Shown here in pieces: positions 36,163 through 45,300 of a stretch of DNA of 64,000 nucleotides; position 1 is the stretch's first letter, and each line of letters opens with the position of its first letter. This stretch comes from Bifidobacterium santillanense (GTDB taxonomy: Bacteria; Actinomycetota; Actinomycetes; Actinomycetales; Bifidobacteriaceae). Both the position numbers and the translations under genes were made by a program. The stretch lies in the NCBI RefSeq assembly GCF_018555385.1, contig NZ_JAFEJS010000003.1, positions 124,001 through 188,000 of the forward strand. Reading direction: 5' to 3'. The notes under the pieces are model-generated. The model saw only the letters and a list, made by a program, of their open reading frames with translations, did no database searches and had not been told where the DNA came from.

Positions 36163-37634
36163 TGCTTGAGCGCCTCCTGGATGACGGTACGGAAGATGGG
36201 GCCGGCCGACTGATAACCATAGCCGGTGGTGTTGTGCACGACCACGGCGAGCGCGATCTGCGGGTCGTCGGCGGGGGCGAATCCGATCACCCAGCCGTCG
36301 TTCGTGGCGTTGTTCGCGCCGATCTGCGCGGTGCCGGTCTTCGCGGCGATGTCCACGCCGGAGACGGCGAGCGTCGGCGCGTCCTTGGTGACGACCGACT
36401 GCATCATCTGCGTGAGCTTGTTGGCGGTGTCGGCGCTGAACGGCTCGCTCATCTCGGAGGCCTTGGTCTCGGAGAAGACGGACAGGTCGGCGGCGCGCAC
36501 GCGGTCCACGAGGGTTGGGCGCATGAGCTTGCCGTCGTTGGCGATCGCGGAGGCGATCAGCGCGTTCTGCATCACGGTCTCGGTGACGTCTCCCTGGCCG
36601 ATCGAGGCCAGCGCGAGCTTGTCGGCGGTCATCGAGGTCGGGTAGTTCGAGGCGACGGCCTTCATCGGCGATCCGGTGACGTCGGTGCCGTCGATGAGGA
36701 TCGAGCTGCCGAAGCCGAGCTTCGAGGCCATGTCGGCGATGGCGTCCTGGCCGAGGCTCACGCCCAGCTGGGCGAACGCGGTGTTCGACGAGTAGGTGAG
36801 GGCGTCCTCGAGGCTCATCGAGCCGTTCGAGCCGTTGGCGGCCGAGCTGGAGTTGGTCAGCGCGGTGACGGTGCCGGGCAGCGTGTAGCTCGAGCCGGCC
36901 GGGATCTGCGTCGTCGTGTCGTACTTGCCGGTCTCGAGGGCCGTCGCGGCGACCACGGTCTTGAACGTGGAGCCCGGAGGGAAGAGCTGGCTGGTCGCGT
37001 TGTTGAGCATCGGGTTCGACGGGTCCGACGTGAGGTTCTTGTAGTTCTCGGTGAGCGTCTTGCCGTCGTGCGTGGCGAGCAGGTTCGGGTCGTAGCTCGG
37101 CGTGGACACCATCGCCAGGATCCGGCCGGTCTTCGGCTCGATCGCGACGACCGCGCCGGTCTGGCCCTGCAGCGCGTTGTATGCGGCCTGCTGGAGCTTG
37201 GTGTCGATCGAGGTCTCGATGTTCGCGCCCTTGTTCTCGCTGCCGGTCAGCGCCGACTTGACGCGCTGCCAGAAGAGGGTGTCCGATTCGCCGGAGAGCA
37301 GCGAGTTGCGCGACGCCTCGATGCCGCGGTCGGCGCGCTGGCTGATCGAGAAGAAGCCGGTGACCGGCGCGTACAGGGCGCCGCTGGTGTAGGAGCGCTG
37401 GTACTTGAACGCGTCGTTCGTGGCGGTCGACTGCGCGAGCACCGTGCCGTCGGCCGCGAGGATCGCGCCGCGCGGGGCGCCGAACTCGTGGTAGAGCGAG
37501 CGCGAGTTGCGCGTGTCCGAGTTGAGGGAGGTGGCTCGGATCGCGGTGATGATCGTCGTCGACAGGCCGAGGATCGTGAACAGGACGACGACCGCGGTGA
37601 ACAGCTGGCGCAGCATCTTGTTCATGAAGTTCAT
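36159..37634 (-). CDS. pbpA: Penicillin-binding protein (transpeptidase, PbpA/FtsI family)
   Basis: The protein is 491 residues. One N-terminal membrane helix (QLFTAVVVLFTILGLSTTI) precedes a dimerisation domain (GAPRGAILAADGTVLAQS). The transpeptidase domain has the active serine in PPGSTFKTVVAATA, SSN in TYSSNTAFAQ and KTGTA in IAAKTGTAQIG. It cross-links peptidoglycan with its RodA/FtsW partner. Start 37634 follows GGAAGGAGG and overlaps the rodA stop by ATGA. Confidence 0.94.
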   Translation of the reverse strand: MNFMNKMLRQLFTAVVVLFTILGLSTTIITAIRATSLNSDTRNSRSLYHEFGAPRGAILAADGTVLAQSTATNDAFKYQRSYTSGALYAPVTGFFSISQRADRGIEASRNSLLSGESDTLFWQRVKSALTGSENKGANIETSIDTKLQQAAYNALQGQTGAVVAIEPKTGRILAMVSTPSYDPNLLATHDGKTLTENYKNLTSDPSNPMLNNATSQLFPPGSTFKTVVAATALETGKYDTTTQIPAGSSYTLPGTVTALTNSSSAANGSNGSMSLEDALTYSSNTAFAQLGVSLGQDAIADMASKLGFGSSILIDGTDVTGSPMKAVASNYPTSMTADKLALASIGQGDVTETVMQNALIASAIANDGKLMRPTLVDRVRAADLSVFSETKASEMSEPFSADTANKLTQMMQSVVTKDAPTLAVSGVDIAAKTGTAQIGANNATNDGWVIGFAPADDPQIALAVVVHNTTGYGYQSAGPIFRTVIQEALKQ

Positions 37635-39157
37635 CGTTCGCCTCCTTCCGACGTGATCGGGGTGATCGGCGGGGTCGGCGGAACCGGTGCGGCGCCCTGT
37701 ACCAGCGCCTCGGTCTCGAACGCGTCGGCCTTCTCGGCGCGGGCTCGACGCTCCTCCTGGTCCTTGGCCTGACGGGCGACCTCGGCCTCGCGCTCCTTGA
37801 GCTCGTGGTCGCGCAGGACGGCCAGCGCCTCGTACTGGAAGGTGTCGGTGGAGACCTCGGGCGCGGGCTTGTTGGCCGCGTTCGAGATGACGATGAGCAG
37901 GGTGGCGAGCAGGTAGTTCGCGATGAGCGAGGATCCGCCGGCGGCCATGTACGGCATCGTCAGGCCCGTCAGCGGGATGACCAGCGTGATGCCGCCGACG
38001 ACGGTGAACACCTGGAAGGCCATCGTGAAGACGAGTCCGGAGGACAGCAGCTTGCCGAAGCCGTCCTTGACCTTCATCGCGGTGACGAAGCCGGAGGCGA
38101 TGATGATCATATACAGCACGAGCACGCCCATGCAGCCGACCAGACCCAGCTCCTCGCCCACGGAGGCGTAGATGAAGTCGGAGTTGCCGAACGGGGTGAG
38201 GTTCGGCATGCCCTGGCCGAGGCCGGTGCCGAGCAGTCCGCCGGAGGCCAGGCCGAACAGGCCGTTGACGATCTGGTAGGAGCCGCCGACGCGGTCGTAG
38301 AGCGACGGGTCGAACGGGTGCAGCCACACCTCGACGCGCGCGCCCACGTGGCTGAAGATGCTCGCGGCCGCCACCGCGCCGAACGCGAAGGCGATGAAGC
38401 CGATGACGAGCCAGCTCAGGCGTCCGGTGGACACGTAGAGCATGCCGACGAACATCGCGAAGAACATCAGCGAGGTACCGAGGTCGTGCTGCAGGATGAG
38501 CACGCCCATCGAGGCGAACCACACGATGATGATCGGGCCGAGGTCCTTGATGCGCGGCAGCTGCAGGCCGAGCACCTTCCTGCCGCCGACGGCCAGCTGG
38601 TCGCGGTGGTCGAACAGGTACGCGGCGAAGAAGAACGCGAGGAACAGCTTGGCGAACTCGCCCGGCTGGACCTGGCCGATGCCCGGCAGCTTGATCCAGA
38701 TGCGCGCGCCGTTGATCTCCTGACCGAACACCGGCAGCATGGGGGAGAGCAGCAGCACGAGGCCGACGACCATGCTCACGTAGGAGAAGCGCCGCAGCAC
38801 GCGGTAGTCCTTGAGGAACACGATGAGCAGCGAGCACAGCACGATCGCGATGCACACGAACTCGAGCTGGCGCTGGGCCACGGCCGTGCCCTTCTCATGG
38901 TCGATGCGGGCGATCATCACCGCGCCGATGCCGGTCAACAGCACCACGCACGGCTGGAGCACCTGGCTTGCGTACGGCTGGAAGTGGTTGATGAGCGCCC
39001 AGAAGATGAGCGAAAGCACCGCGCAGATGGTCAGCAGCGTGGTGAACCGGGTTGGCATGCCGCCCTCGGTGCGGGCGAACATCTGGTAGAACGCCATGCC
39101 GCACAGCAGGAACGACGCCAACAGCAGCGCGATCTGGCGCAGTCGAAGGGCTATCAT
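37631..39157 (-). CDS. rodA: SEDS peptidoglycan polymerase (FtsW/RodA family)
   Basis: The protein is 508 residues with about ten to twelve membrane helices. SEDS motifs include INGARIWIKLPG, QPGEFAKLFLAFF, LQHDLGTSLMFF and the late GLTMPYMAAGGSSLIANY. It polymerises lipid II into glycan strands together with the adjacent PbpA. A 60-residue charged cytoplasmic tail, rich in Glu, Arg and Ala, ends the protein. It overlaps pstP and pbpA by 4 bp at each end (ATGA). Confidence 0.95.
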   Translation of the reverse strand: MIALRLRQIALLLASFLLCGMAFYQMFARTEGGMPTRFTTLLTICAVLSLIFWALINHFQPYASQVLQPCVVLLTGIGAVMIARIDHEKGTAVAQRQLEFVCIAIVLCSLLIVFLKDYRVLRRFSYVSMVVGLVLLLSPMLPVFGQEINGARIWIKLPGIGQVQPGEFAKLFLAFFFAAYLFDHRDQLAVGGRKVLGLQLPRIKDLGPIIIVWFASMGVLILQHDLGTSLMFFAMFVGMLYVSTGRLSWLVIGFIAFAFGAVAAASIFSHVGARVEVWLHPFDPSLYDRVGGSYQIVNGLFGLASGGLLGTGLGQGMPNLTPFGNSDFIYASVGEELGLVGCMGVLVLYMIIIASGFVTAMKVKDGFGKLLSSGLVFTMAFQVFTVVGGITLVIPLTGLTMPYMAAGGSSLIANYLLATLLIVISNAANKPAPEVSTDTFQYEALAVLRDHELKEREAEVARQAKDQEERRARAEKADAFETEALVQGAAPVPPTPPITPITSEGGER

Positions 39158-40938
39158 TGCTGCGCATCGCCTCCCTGCTGGGTCTGCTGGTCGGTCTGTC
39201 CGGCCGCGGCGTCACCGCCGGTTGCGCCGTCGGCCGTGCCGGTGCCCGCCGCGTCGGTGCCGTCGGTGGTGCCGGTGTCGTCGGACGATTCGGCGGCCTT
39301 CTCCTGGGCGGCCTTCTCCTTGTTCGCCGCCTCGATCGACTTCAGTTCGTCGCGGATGAGCTTGACATGCGACTCGGCCTCCGCGTAGTTGTCGCGCACG
39401 ATGCCCTGCTGCAGCTCCTTGTGCCATGTGGAGGGCAGGTCGGCGACCTTGATCGTGGTGCGCTTGACCTCGTGCGAGAGCGTCAGGCCGGCCACGCTCG
39501 TGGGCACGCCCTGATAGATCGCGACGTAGCCGTCGGACGTGCCGACGTAGTACTTCGACTGGCTGTAGGCGTATGCGCCGAACAGGCCGCCCGCGATCAG
39601 GGCCAGCACGAGCAGGACCGACGCGATGATCGCCGCGCGCTTGCGGCGGCGGCGCGTGCGCTTCGTGTGGTGGAGCTTGACCTGCTCGGCCCGGATGGCC
39701 TGCGCGACCTCCGGATCGTTCGGGTCCGTGGTGATGCGGCCGTTGCTCTTCGTGACCACCGGGATCTCGCCGGTGTCCGGATTCTTCTTGAGCTCGCCGT
39801 TCTCCTCGCGCGCCTGGGCCGGCTGGACGACGCGCGGGGCCTCGTCCTTGGGCTTGGGCTTGGCCGCGGGCTGCTCGTCCTCGTCCGCCTTCGGCGCCGG
39901 ATGGTGCTCGGCGGCGATCAGCGCGGCCGCGCGCTGGGCGGGGGAGTCGTCATCGCGCAGCGCCGGGGCGGTGGCGATCGGCTCGTTGACGATGTCGGCG
40001 ATCGGCTCGAGGCTCGCGCTCGCCGCGCCGCCCACCAGCGGCGTCTGATGCGTCAGATCGAAGGCGTGGGCGTCGAGCGCCATCGTGGCGTCGCCGATCA
40101 CGGCGGTGACGTTGTCGGTGCTGCCGGCGCGCAGGGCCATGCTCACCAGACGCTGGGCGCAGTCGCCGGGGCCGGAGACCGTCGTCATCGTCTCGGCGAT
40201 GGTGGAGTCCTCGAGCACGCCGCACAGGCCGTCGGAGCACAGCAGCCAGCGGTCGGCCGCGTGGGCCTTGAGGATGGCGATGTCCGGGTGGGGGTCGATG
40301 TCGAAATCGCCCAGCACGCGCATCACGACGTTGCGCTGCGGATGGTTCTTGCCCTCCGCCTCGGTGATGCGGCCGGTGTCGATCAGATGCTGCACGTAGC
40401 TGTGGTCCTGCGTGGCGCGGCTCAGGACGCCGTCGCGCAGCAGGTAGGCGCGGGAGTCGCCGATGTGGGCGAGCACCCAGTAGCCGGCCACGAGCGAGAC
40501 CGCGGTGACGGTCGTGCCCATGCCGGACAGCTTGCGCTCGCGGCGGGCCTTGCCGACGATCGCGTCGTGCGCGGCCATCACGGAGGTCTCCATCATCGAG
40601 GCGATCTCGGCGACGTCGTCGGTCACGTCGTCGCGTTCGATGTGCGCGAGCGAGCGGATCGCGATCGTCGAGGCGGTGTCGCCTCCCGCGTGACCGCCCA
40701 TGCCGTCGCAGATCGCGATCAGATGCTCGCCGGCGAACGACGAATCCTGGTTGTTCGCGCGTACGGTGCCCACGTCGGACACGGTGGCGGAGTACAGGAA
40801 CAGCTGGTTGGGGTCGCGCGGCTTGCCCACGGGGTTCGCCGGACGCTGCTCCAACGCGACGGTGCGCGTGGAATCGGGCGACGGGGAGTCGGACCGTGGG
40901 ATCTGTGTGGTCTGTGGCTGGTCGGCGGAGGCGGACAT
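39154..40938 (-). CDS. pstP: PP2C-type serine/threonine phosphatase PstP
   Basis: The protein is 594 residues. After a roughly 45-residue disordered N-terminus, the PP2C domain runs to about 285 with the metal-binding motifs TVRANNQDSSFAG, ICDGMGGHAGGD, LAHIGDSRAYLL, LCSDGLCGVL and GSTDNVTAVI. A long linker follows, then one transmembrane helix (about 435-458) and an extracellular region ending in a Gly/Ala/Gln-rich tail. It reverses PknA/PknB phosphorylation. GAGGTGA precedes the ATG, 7 nt after fhaB. Confidence 0.94.
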   Translation of the reverse strand: MSASADQPQTTQIPRSDSPSPDSTRTVALEQRPANPVGKPRDPNQLFLYSATVSDVGTVRANNQDSSFAGEHLIAICDGMGGHAGGDTASTIAIRSLAHIERDDVTDDVAEIASMMETSVMAAHDAIVGKARRERKLSGMGTTVTAVSLVAGYWVLAHIGDSRAYLLRDGVLSRATQDHSYVQHLIDTGRITEAEGKNHPQRNVVMRVLGDFDIDPHPDIAILKAHAADRWLLCSDGLCGVLEDSTIAETMTTVSGPGDCAQRLVSMALRAGSTDNVTAVIGDATMALDAHAFDLTHQTPLVGGAASASLEPIADIVNEPIATAPALRDDDSPAQRAAALIAAEHHPAPKADEDEQPAAKPKPKDEAPRVVQPAQAREENGELKKNPDTGEIPVVTKSNGRITTDPNDPEVAQAIRAEQVKLHHTKRTRRRRKRAAIIASVLLVLALIAGGLFGAYAYSQSKYYVGTSDGYVAIYQGVPTSVAGLTLSHEVKRTTIKVADLPSTWHKELQQGIVRDNYAEAESHVKLIRDELKSIEAANKEKAAQEKAAESSDDTGTTDGTDAAGTGTADGATGGDAAAGQTDQQTQQGGDAQQ

Positions 40939-40945
40939 ACGGCTA

Positions 40946-41542
40946 TCACCTCAACTCGAATGTCGTGGCGCCGATGCGTACGGGTACGCGGGCGGGAAGT
41001 ACGGTGGGAACGGTCAGACGCTGCCCGTTGACGACGGTGCCGTTCGTGGAATTGAGATCCTCGATGGCCCACTGGCCGGAACGGGGATCGGGGTACAGGC
41101 GCGCGTGGTGCGACGAGGCGAACTCGTCGTCGAGCACCACGGTGTTCGACGCGGCGCGGCCGATCGTGATCGCGTCCCCCGTCAGCGGGACGGAGGAGCC
41201 GGCCAGCGGGCCGTCGATGATCACCAGCAGCGACGGGGTGATCGCACTTCTGTTAGCGCTCACACCTCCGGACGCGCCGGAAGAGGCGGACCGTGCCGCG
41301 GGTGTGGCGCGCATCGCGTCGGCGGTCGGTGCCACGACGGGCGCTCCGGCGTTCGCCGAGACGGCGGCGGCCGGGGACTTGGCCCGGCGGGCGGCGTGAC
41401 GCTCCTTGCGGCGGCGCGAGCGCGACGGGCGCGGGCTGAAGGACGAGATGTCCCGATGCAAGGAACGCACGGCGAGCCATACGAATACCCACAGCAGGAT
41501 CAGAAATCCGTACTTGAGCAGTGCGAATGTCAGTTCGGTCAT
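40946..41542 (-). CDS. fhaB: FHA-domain protein FhaB (FipA-like)
   Basis: The protein is 198 residues. An N-terminal membrane helix (LLKYGFLILLWVFVWLAV) is followed by an Arg-rich stretch, an Ala/Ser-rich linker, and a C-terminal FHA domain (about 105-198: ITIGRAASNTVVLDDEFASS, HHARL, WAIEDLNSTNGTVVNG). FHA domains bind phosphothreonine, and the mycobacterial homologue links division proteins to PknA. AAAGGTCG precedes the ATG. Confidence 0.92.
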   Translation of the reverse strand: MTELTFALLKYGFLILLWVFVWLAVRSLHRDISSFSPRPSRSRRRKERHAARRAKSPAAAVSANAGAPVVAPTADAMRATPAARSASSGASGGVSANRSAITPSLLVIIDGPLAGSSVPLTGDAITIGRAASNTVVLDDEFASSHHARLYPDPRSGQWAIEDLNSTNGTVVNGQRLTVPTVLPARVPVRIGATTFELR

Positions 41543-41569
41543 GCGGTTCGACCTTTGCTCGGCGGACGC

Positions 41570-42271
41570 TTATTCCTGTTCCTGCGAGGACGCCCAGTAC
41601 AGGATTCGGGTGCGGCCGATGGTGATGGTGTTGCCGTCCAGCAGCGTGGCGGCGGGCACCTGATGGCCCTCGACGTACGTGCCGTTCGTGGAGCCGAGAT
41701 CGCGGGCGATCACGCCGTTGGGCGTGATGTCGATCTCGAGGTGCTTGCGGGAGATGCCCGGATCGTCGATGACGATGTCGCAGCCGGAGCCGCGGCCGAT
41801 GATCGTCTTCTCCTTGGTGAGCAGGTACTGGCTGCCGTTGATCTCGAGCAGCGGGCTGTCCTGGTTCTGGTCGTCGGTCGTGACCGGGACCGCGTTGCCC
41901 TGCACGGAGGCGGAGGTGAGCTTGAAGCTGCCCTTGGTCAGCTCCAGGTCCTCCTCGAAGATCACGACCACCGGGCCCACGAACGCGTAGTGCTGGCTGC
42001 GCGCGTAGTTCGTGAGGTTGTCGGCCAGCTCATCGGCGAGCGTCTCGCTGCCCCACTGCTCGATGCGGTCGAAATCGGGGGTGCTCAGCTTGAAGCGGTA
42101 TTCGTTCGGGGCGACCGTGCGGTCGCGGCCCACCGGCATGGCCTCGTTGTCGATCTCGCGCTCAAGCGCGCTGGACAGATCGACGGGCTGCAGGTCCTTG
42201 GAGCCGAACTTCGAGAACACTCCGTTCACTGCGCCTTCCACGCTTTTCTCAAAACGGTCGAGAACGCTCAT
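41570..42271 (-). CDS. fhaA: FHA-domain protein FhaA (DUF3662 + FHA)
   Basis: The protein is 233 residues. The N-terminal DUF3662 domain (VLDRFEKSVEGAVNGVFSK, VAPNEYRFKLS) joins through a short linker to a C-terminal FHA domain (TIIGRGSGCDIVIDDPGISR, KHLEI, DLGSTNGTYVEG). In mycobacteria FhaA binds phosphorylated MviN/MurJ and regulates wall synthesis. It is shorter than the mycobacterial protein, lacking a long linker. Start 42271 is chosen because AAAGGGA lies 6 nt before it; the ATG at 42277 lies on that RBS. It is the first gene of the seven-gene operon. Confidence 0.92.
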   Translation of the reverse strand: MSVLDRFEKSVEGAVNGVFSKFGSKDLQPVDLSSALEREIDNEAMPVGRDRTVAPNEYRFKLSTPDFDRIEQWGSETLADELADNLTNYARSQHYAFVGPVVVIFEEDLELTKGSFKLTSASVQGNAVPVTTDDQNQDSPLLEINGSQYLLTKEKTIIGRGSGCDIVIDDPGISRKHLEIDITPNGVIARDLGSTNGTYVEGHQVPAATLLDGNTITIGRTRILYWASSQEQE

Positions 42272-42295
42272 AGTCATCCCTTTCTATCCTTGACC

Positions 42296-42324
42296 AGTGT
42301 ACGCATGGGTCGGAACGGTGCCCA
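42296..42324 (-). promoter_or_regulatory. Probable promoter of the fhaA-pknB operon
   Basis: On the minus strand TGGGCA (42324-42319) and TACACT (42301-42296) are spaced 17 bp, about 25 nt before the fhaA start. Confidence 0.5.
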
Positions 42325-42460
42325 GAACGTGGTCCAATACTTGCAAAAGTCACAAATCGGGCGAATAGCCGTCGAAATACCGTCGATTTTAGGGCACATG
42401 CCCCACCTGGGTGCCGTTTTCTGGTCGAAATCGTCGCCATCGCCGTCCGTCTGCGGTCTC

Positions 42461-42630
42461 AGCGGTACATATTCTCGGAATCCGCCCAGACCTCGAGAAT
42501 ATGTGCCGCTTGGCTCTCGTCAGCGGTACCTATTCTCGGGATCCGCCCATTGCTCGAGAATTTGGTACGCTGACCCGCGCTCAGCGTCACTTTTTCTCGA
42601 GCGCTGGGACGATTTCGAGAGAAACGTGCG
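42461..42630. repeat. Three diverged hairpins at 61-bp period
   Basis: Hairpin 1 (42461-42510) pairs AGCGGTACATATTCTCG with CGAGAATATGTGCCGCT. Hairpin 2 (42521-42572) pairs CAGCGGTACCTATTCTCG with its near-complement. Hairpin 3 (from about 42583) pairs GCGTCACTTTTTCTCGA with a weaker partner. Successive AGCG starts are 61 bp apart. The 42272-42675 gap holds no gene besides this and the fhaA promoter. Confidence 0.7.
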
Positions 42631-42675
42631 TCGGGCGGTCGATCGGCGGCGCGTGGCGCGTGTAGCGTGAGGGGT

Positions 42676-45291
42676 ATGAACGATGAAGTGACTGACGCGC
42701 CGTCCGACGATACGGCCGACGCGATTGCGAAGTTCCCGCGCGCCAAGGCGCGCACGCTGCGGTTCACCTCGGGCGCGCCGCGCTCGGCCAAGGTGATCGG
42801 CGACGGCTCCAAGGCGCTGTTCCTGCGCTCCGACGGCCCCGAGGATCTGGCGACCTCGCTGTGGCTGAGCTGGTTCGACGCCGACGGCGACCACTACGAG
42901 ACCAAGCTCGCCGACCCGCGCGAGCTGCTCGGCGACAAGGCCGACAGCGAGGACGTGCCCGCCGAGGAGAAGGCCCGCCGCGAACGCGCCCGCGAGGGCG
43001 GCACCGGCATCGTCGGGTATTCGGTCGCGGCCGACGGCGACCGCGTGGTCTTCACGATCAACGGCCGTCTGTTCCTCACCGAGATCGGTGATCCCGAGGA
43101 CGCCGACCACGACGGCGACCTCGACGTGCGCACGCGCGAACTGGCCGGCGCGTGGCTCGACGAGGACCCGGACCTGTACACCCCGGTCCTCAACCCGCGC
43201 ATCAGCCCGGACGGCTGGCACGTGCTGTACACCACCGGCGAGCACCTGATGCTCGTCGACATCGGCGACTGGCCGTCGGACGGGATCGACCGGGAGGACC
43301 CGGCCGGCGAGCTGGACGACGGCGTCTCCGTGGTCGCGGACGCGCAGGACGAGGCCCTCACCGAGGGACTGTACGAGGCCGACGCGGATGCCGATGACGA
43401 CGATGACGACGAGTTCTTCGACGACCGCATCACCGCGATCTACGGCGTCTCCGTCGAGGATGAGGACGGCGAGACGGCCGAGAACACGTGGAGGATCGGC
43501 CTGGCGGAGTTCGTCGCCGGCGAGGAGATGGACCGCTACGACGGCTTCTGGTGGGCGCCCGACTCCCGCCACGTGCTCTTCGAGTCCTTCGACACCGCCG
43601 ACGAGCCGGTCTGGCATCTCTCCGACCCCGCCGACCCCGAGCGGCCGGCCGCGGCCCGCCGCTACCCGCGCGCGCTCACCCGCAACGCCGACGTGTACCT
43701 GACCGTCATCTCACTCGCCTTCAACGTCGACCAGCGCTACCGCGGCATCACCGCCAACGCCGACGTCGAGTGGGACCGCGACGCGTACGAGTACGTCGCG
43801 GCCGTCAGCTGGACGAAGGGCCACGACCCGCTCGTGCTCGTCCAGAACCGCCGCCAGACGCGCGACCAGGTGCTCGAGGTCGCGGTGGACGGCGCCTCGG
43901 ACGCCGACGACGACGTCCGTACGCTCGGCTCGACGCGCGTGCTCGAGGAGCACGCCAACGACCAGTGGCTCGATCTGATCTCCGGCACGCCCGCCCGCAC
44001 CCCGGACGGCCGTCTGGTCACCGCGCTCAACGACATGCAGACCGACACCAACCGCCTGATGGTCGACGGCCGTCCGTTCACGCCCGCCGGATGGCAGGTG
44101 CGCCACGTGCTCGACGTGACCGACGACGACGTGCTCGCCGTCGTCCAGCGCACGCCCGAACTCGCGCCCGACGAACCGATCGAATGGCGTCTCGCCGACG
44201 CCGGCGTCTCGCCCGACGACGCCTCCCGCATCGGCGCGCACGACGCGCGCAGCTTCGACGTGGTGAGCTTCGGCTACGACGGGTCGATCACCCCGCTGAC
44301 CGTGACCCCCGGCTCGTGGACCGCCAGCCGCGCCGGCGACGGCTGCGTCATCACCGGCCGCGACATGACCTCGCCCGACGTGCGCATGTCCCACTCGCTG
44401 ACCGCCGCGCTGCCCGCGGAGCCGGACGAGGGGGAGGAGCGCGACCCCGCCCTCACCATCCTCACCGCGCCCGTCGCGAGCCACGCCGCACGCCCCGGCT
44501 TCACGCCGAACGTGACGTTCACGCGCCTCGGCGAGCACCGCCTGTACACCGCGATCATCGCGCCCAGCGCCTCCAGCCCGTACGCCGGCGCCGACAAGCT
44601 GCCCGTCCTGATGAAGCCCTACGGCGGCCCCGGATTCCAGCAGGTCGTCGCCTCGCAGTCGTTCTACTGGGAGGCGCAGTGGTGGGCCGATCAGGGCTTC
44701 CTCGTCGTCACCGCCGACGGCCGCGGCACCACCGGCCGCGGGCCGAAGTGGGACCGCGAGATCTTCGAGGACATGAAGGCCGTGACCCTCGCCGACCAGG
44801 TCGAGGCCGTCCGCGCCCTGCCCGAGGCGCTCGCCGCCCTGCCCGGCATGCCCGCGCCCGACCTCGACCGGGTGTGCATGATCGGCTGGTCGTACGGCGG
44901 ATTCCTCTCCGCGCTCGCCGTCCTCGATGCGCCCGACGTGTTCCGCGCCGCGTGCGCCGGCGCCCCGCCCACCGACTGGACGCTGTACGACACCCACTAC
45001 ACCGAGCGCTACCTCGGCCTCGACCCGGCGGTCTACGAGCGCAACTCGATCGTCGCCGACGCGCCGGGGCTCCGTCGCCCGCTCATGCTCATCCACGGGT
45101 TCGCCGACGACAACGTGACCATCGCCCACAGCCTGCGCCTGTCCCAGGCGCTCATGGCCGCGGGTCGGCCGCACACGTTCCTGCCGTTGACCGGCATCAC
45201 CCACATGACCAATGACGAGACGGTCGCCGAGAACCTGCTCATCCTCCAGCGCGACTTCCTCCGGAACGCGTTCGAGTCGCCGCTCGCCTAG
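42676..45291 (+). CDS. S9-family prolyl-oligopeptidase/dipeptidyl-peptidase-like serine peptidase
   Basis: The protein is 871 residues. An N-terminal beta-propeller-like region (about 30-600) is followed by an alpha/beta-hydrolase peptidase domain with GPGFQQVV, the nucleophile IGWSYGGFLSAL (Ser near 739), HGFADDNV (Asp near 812) and ITHMTND (His near 843). No signal peptide is seen, so a cytoplasmic peptidase acting on short, possibly proline-containing peptides is likely. A very acidic insert (DADADDDDDDEFFDD) sits near 240-255. TAGCGT lies 7 nt before the ATG, suggesting a leaderless mRNA. Confidence 0.87.
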   Translation: MNDEVTDAPSDDTADAIAKFPRAKARTLRFTSGAPRSAKVIGDGSKALFLRSDGPEDLATSLWLSWFDADGDHYETKLADPRELLGDKADSEDVPAEEKARRERAREGGTGIVGYSVAADGDRVVFTINGRLFLTEIGDPEDADHDGDLDVRTRELAGAWLDEDPDLYTPVLNPRISPDGWHVLYTTGEHLMLVDIGDWPSDGIDREDPAGELDDGVSVVADAQDEALTEGLYEADADADDDDDDEFFDDRITAIYGVSVEDEDGETAENTWRIGLAEFVAGEEMDRYDGFWWAPDSRHVLFESFDTADEPVWHLSDPADPERPAAARRYPRALTRNADVYLTVISLAFNVDQRYRGITANADVEWDRDAYEYVAAVSWTKGHDPLVLVQNRRQTRDQVLEVAVDGASDADDDVRTLGSTRVLEEHANDQWLDLISGTPARTPDGRLVTALNDMQTDTNRLMVDGRPFTPAGWQVRHVLDVTDDDVLAVVQRTPELAPDEPIEWRLADAGVSPDDASRIGAHDARSFDVVSFGYDGSITPLTVTPGSWTASRAGDGCVITGRDMTSPDVRMSHSLTAALPAEPDEGEERDPALTILTAPVASHAARPGFTPNVTFTRLGEHRLYTAIIAPSASSPYAGADKLPVLMKPYGGPGFQQVVASQSFYWEAQWWADQGFLVVTADGRGTTGRGPKWDREIFEDMKAVTLADQVEAVRALPEALAALPGMPAPDLDRVCMIGWSYGGFLSALAVLDAPDVFRAACAGAPPTDWTLYDTHYTERYLGLDPAVYERNSIVADAPGLRRPLMLIHGFADDNVTIAHSLRLSQALMAAGRPHTFLPLTGITHMTNDETVAENLLILQRDFLRNAFESPLA

Positions 45292-45300
45292 GATGGTCGT

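Noticed and set aside
36159..38855. A single 898-codon minus-strand protein
   Set aside because: It is pbpA read through into an alternative frame of rodA. The pbpA start at 37634 has an RBS and a proper membrane helix, and rodA occupies the other frame.
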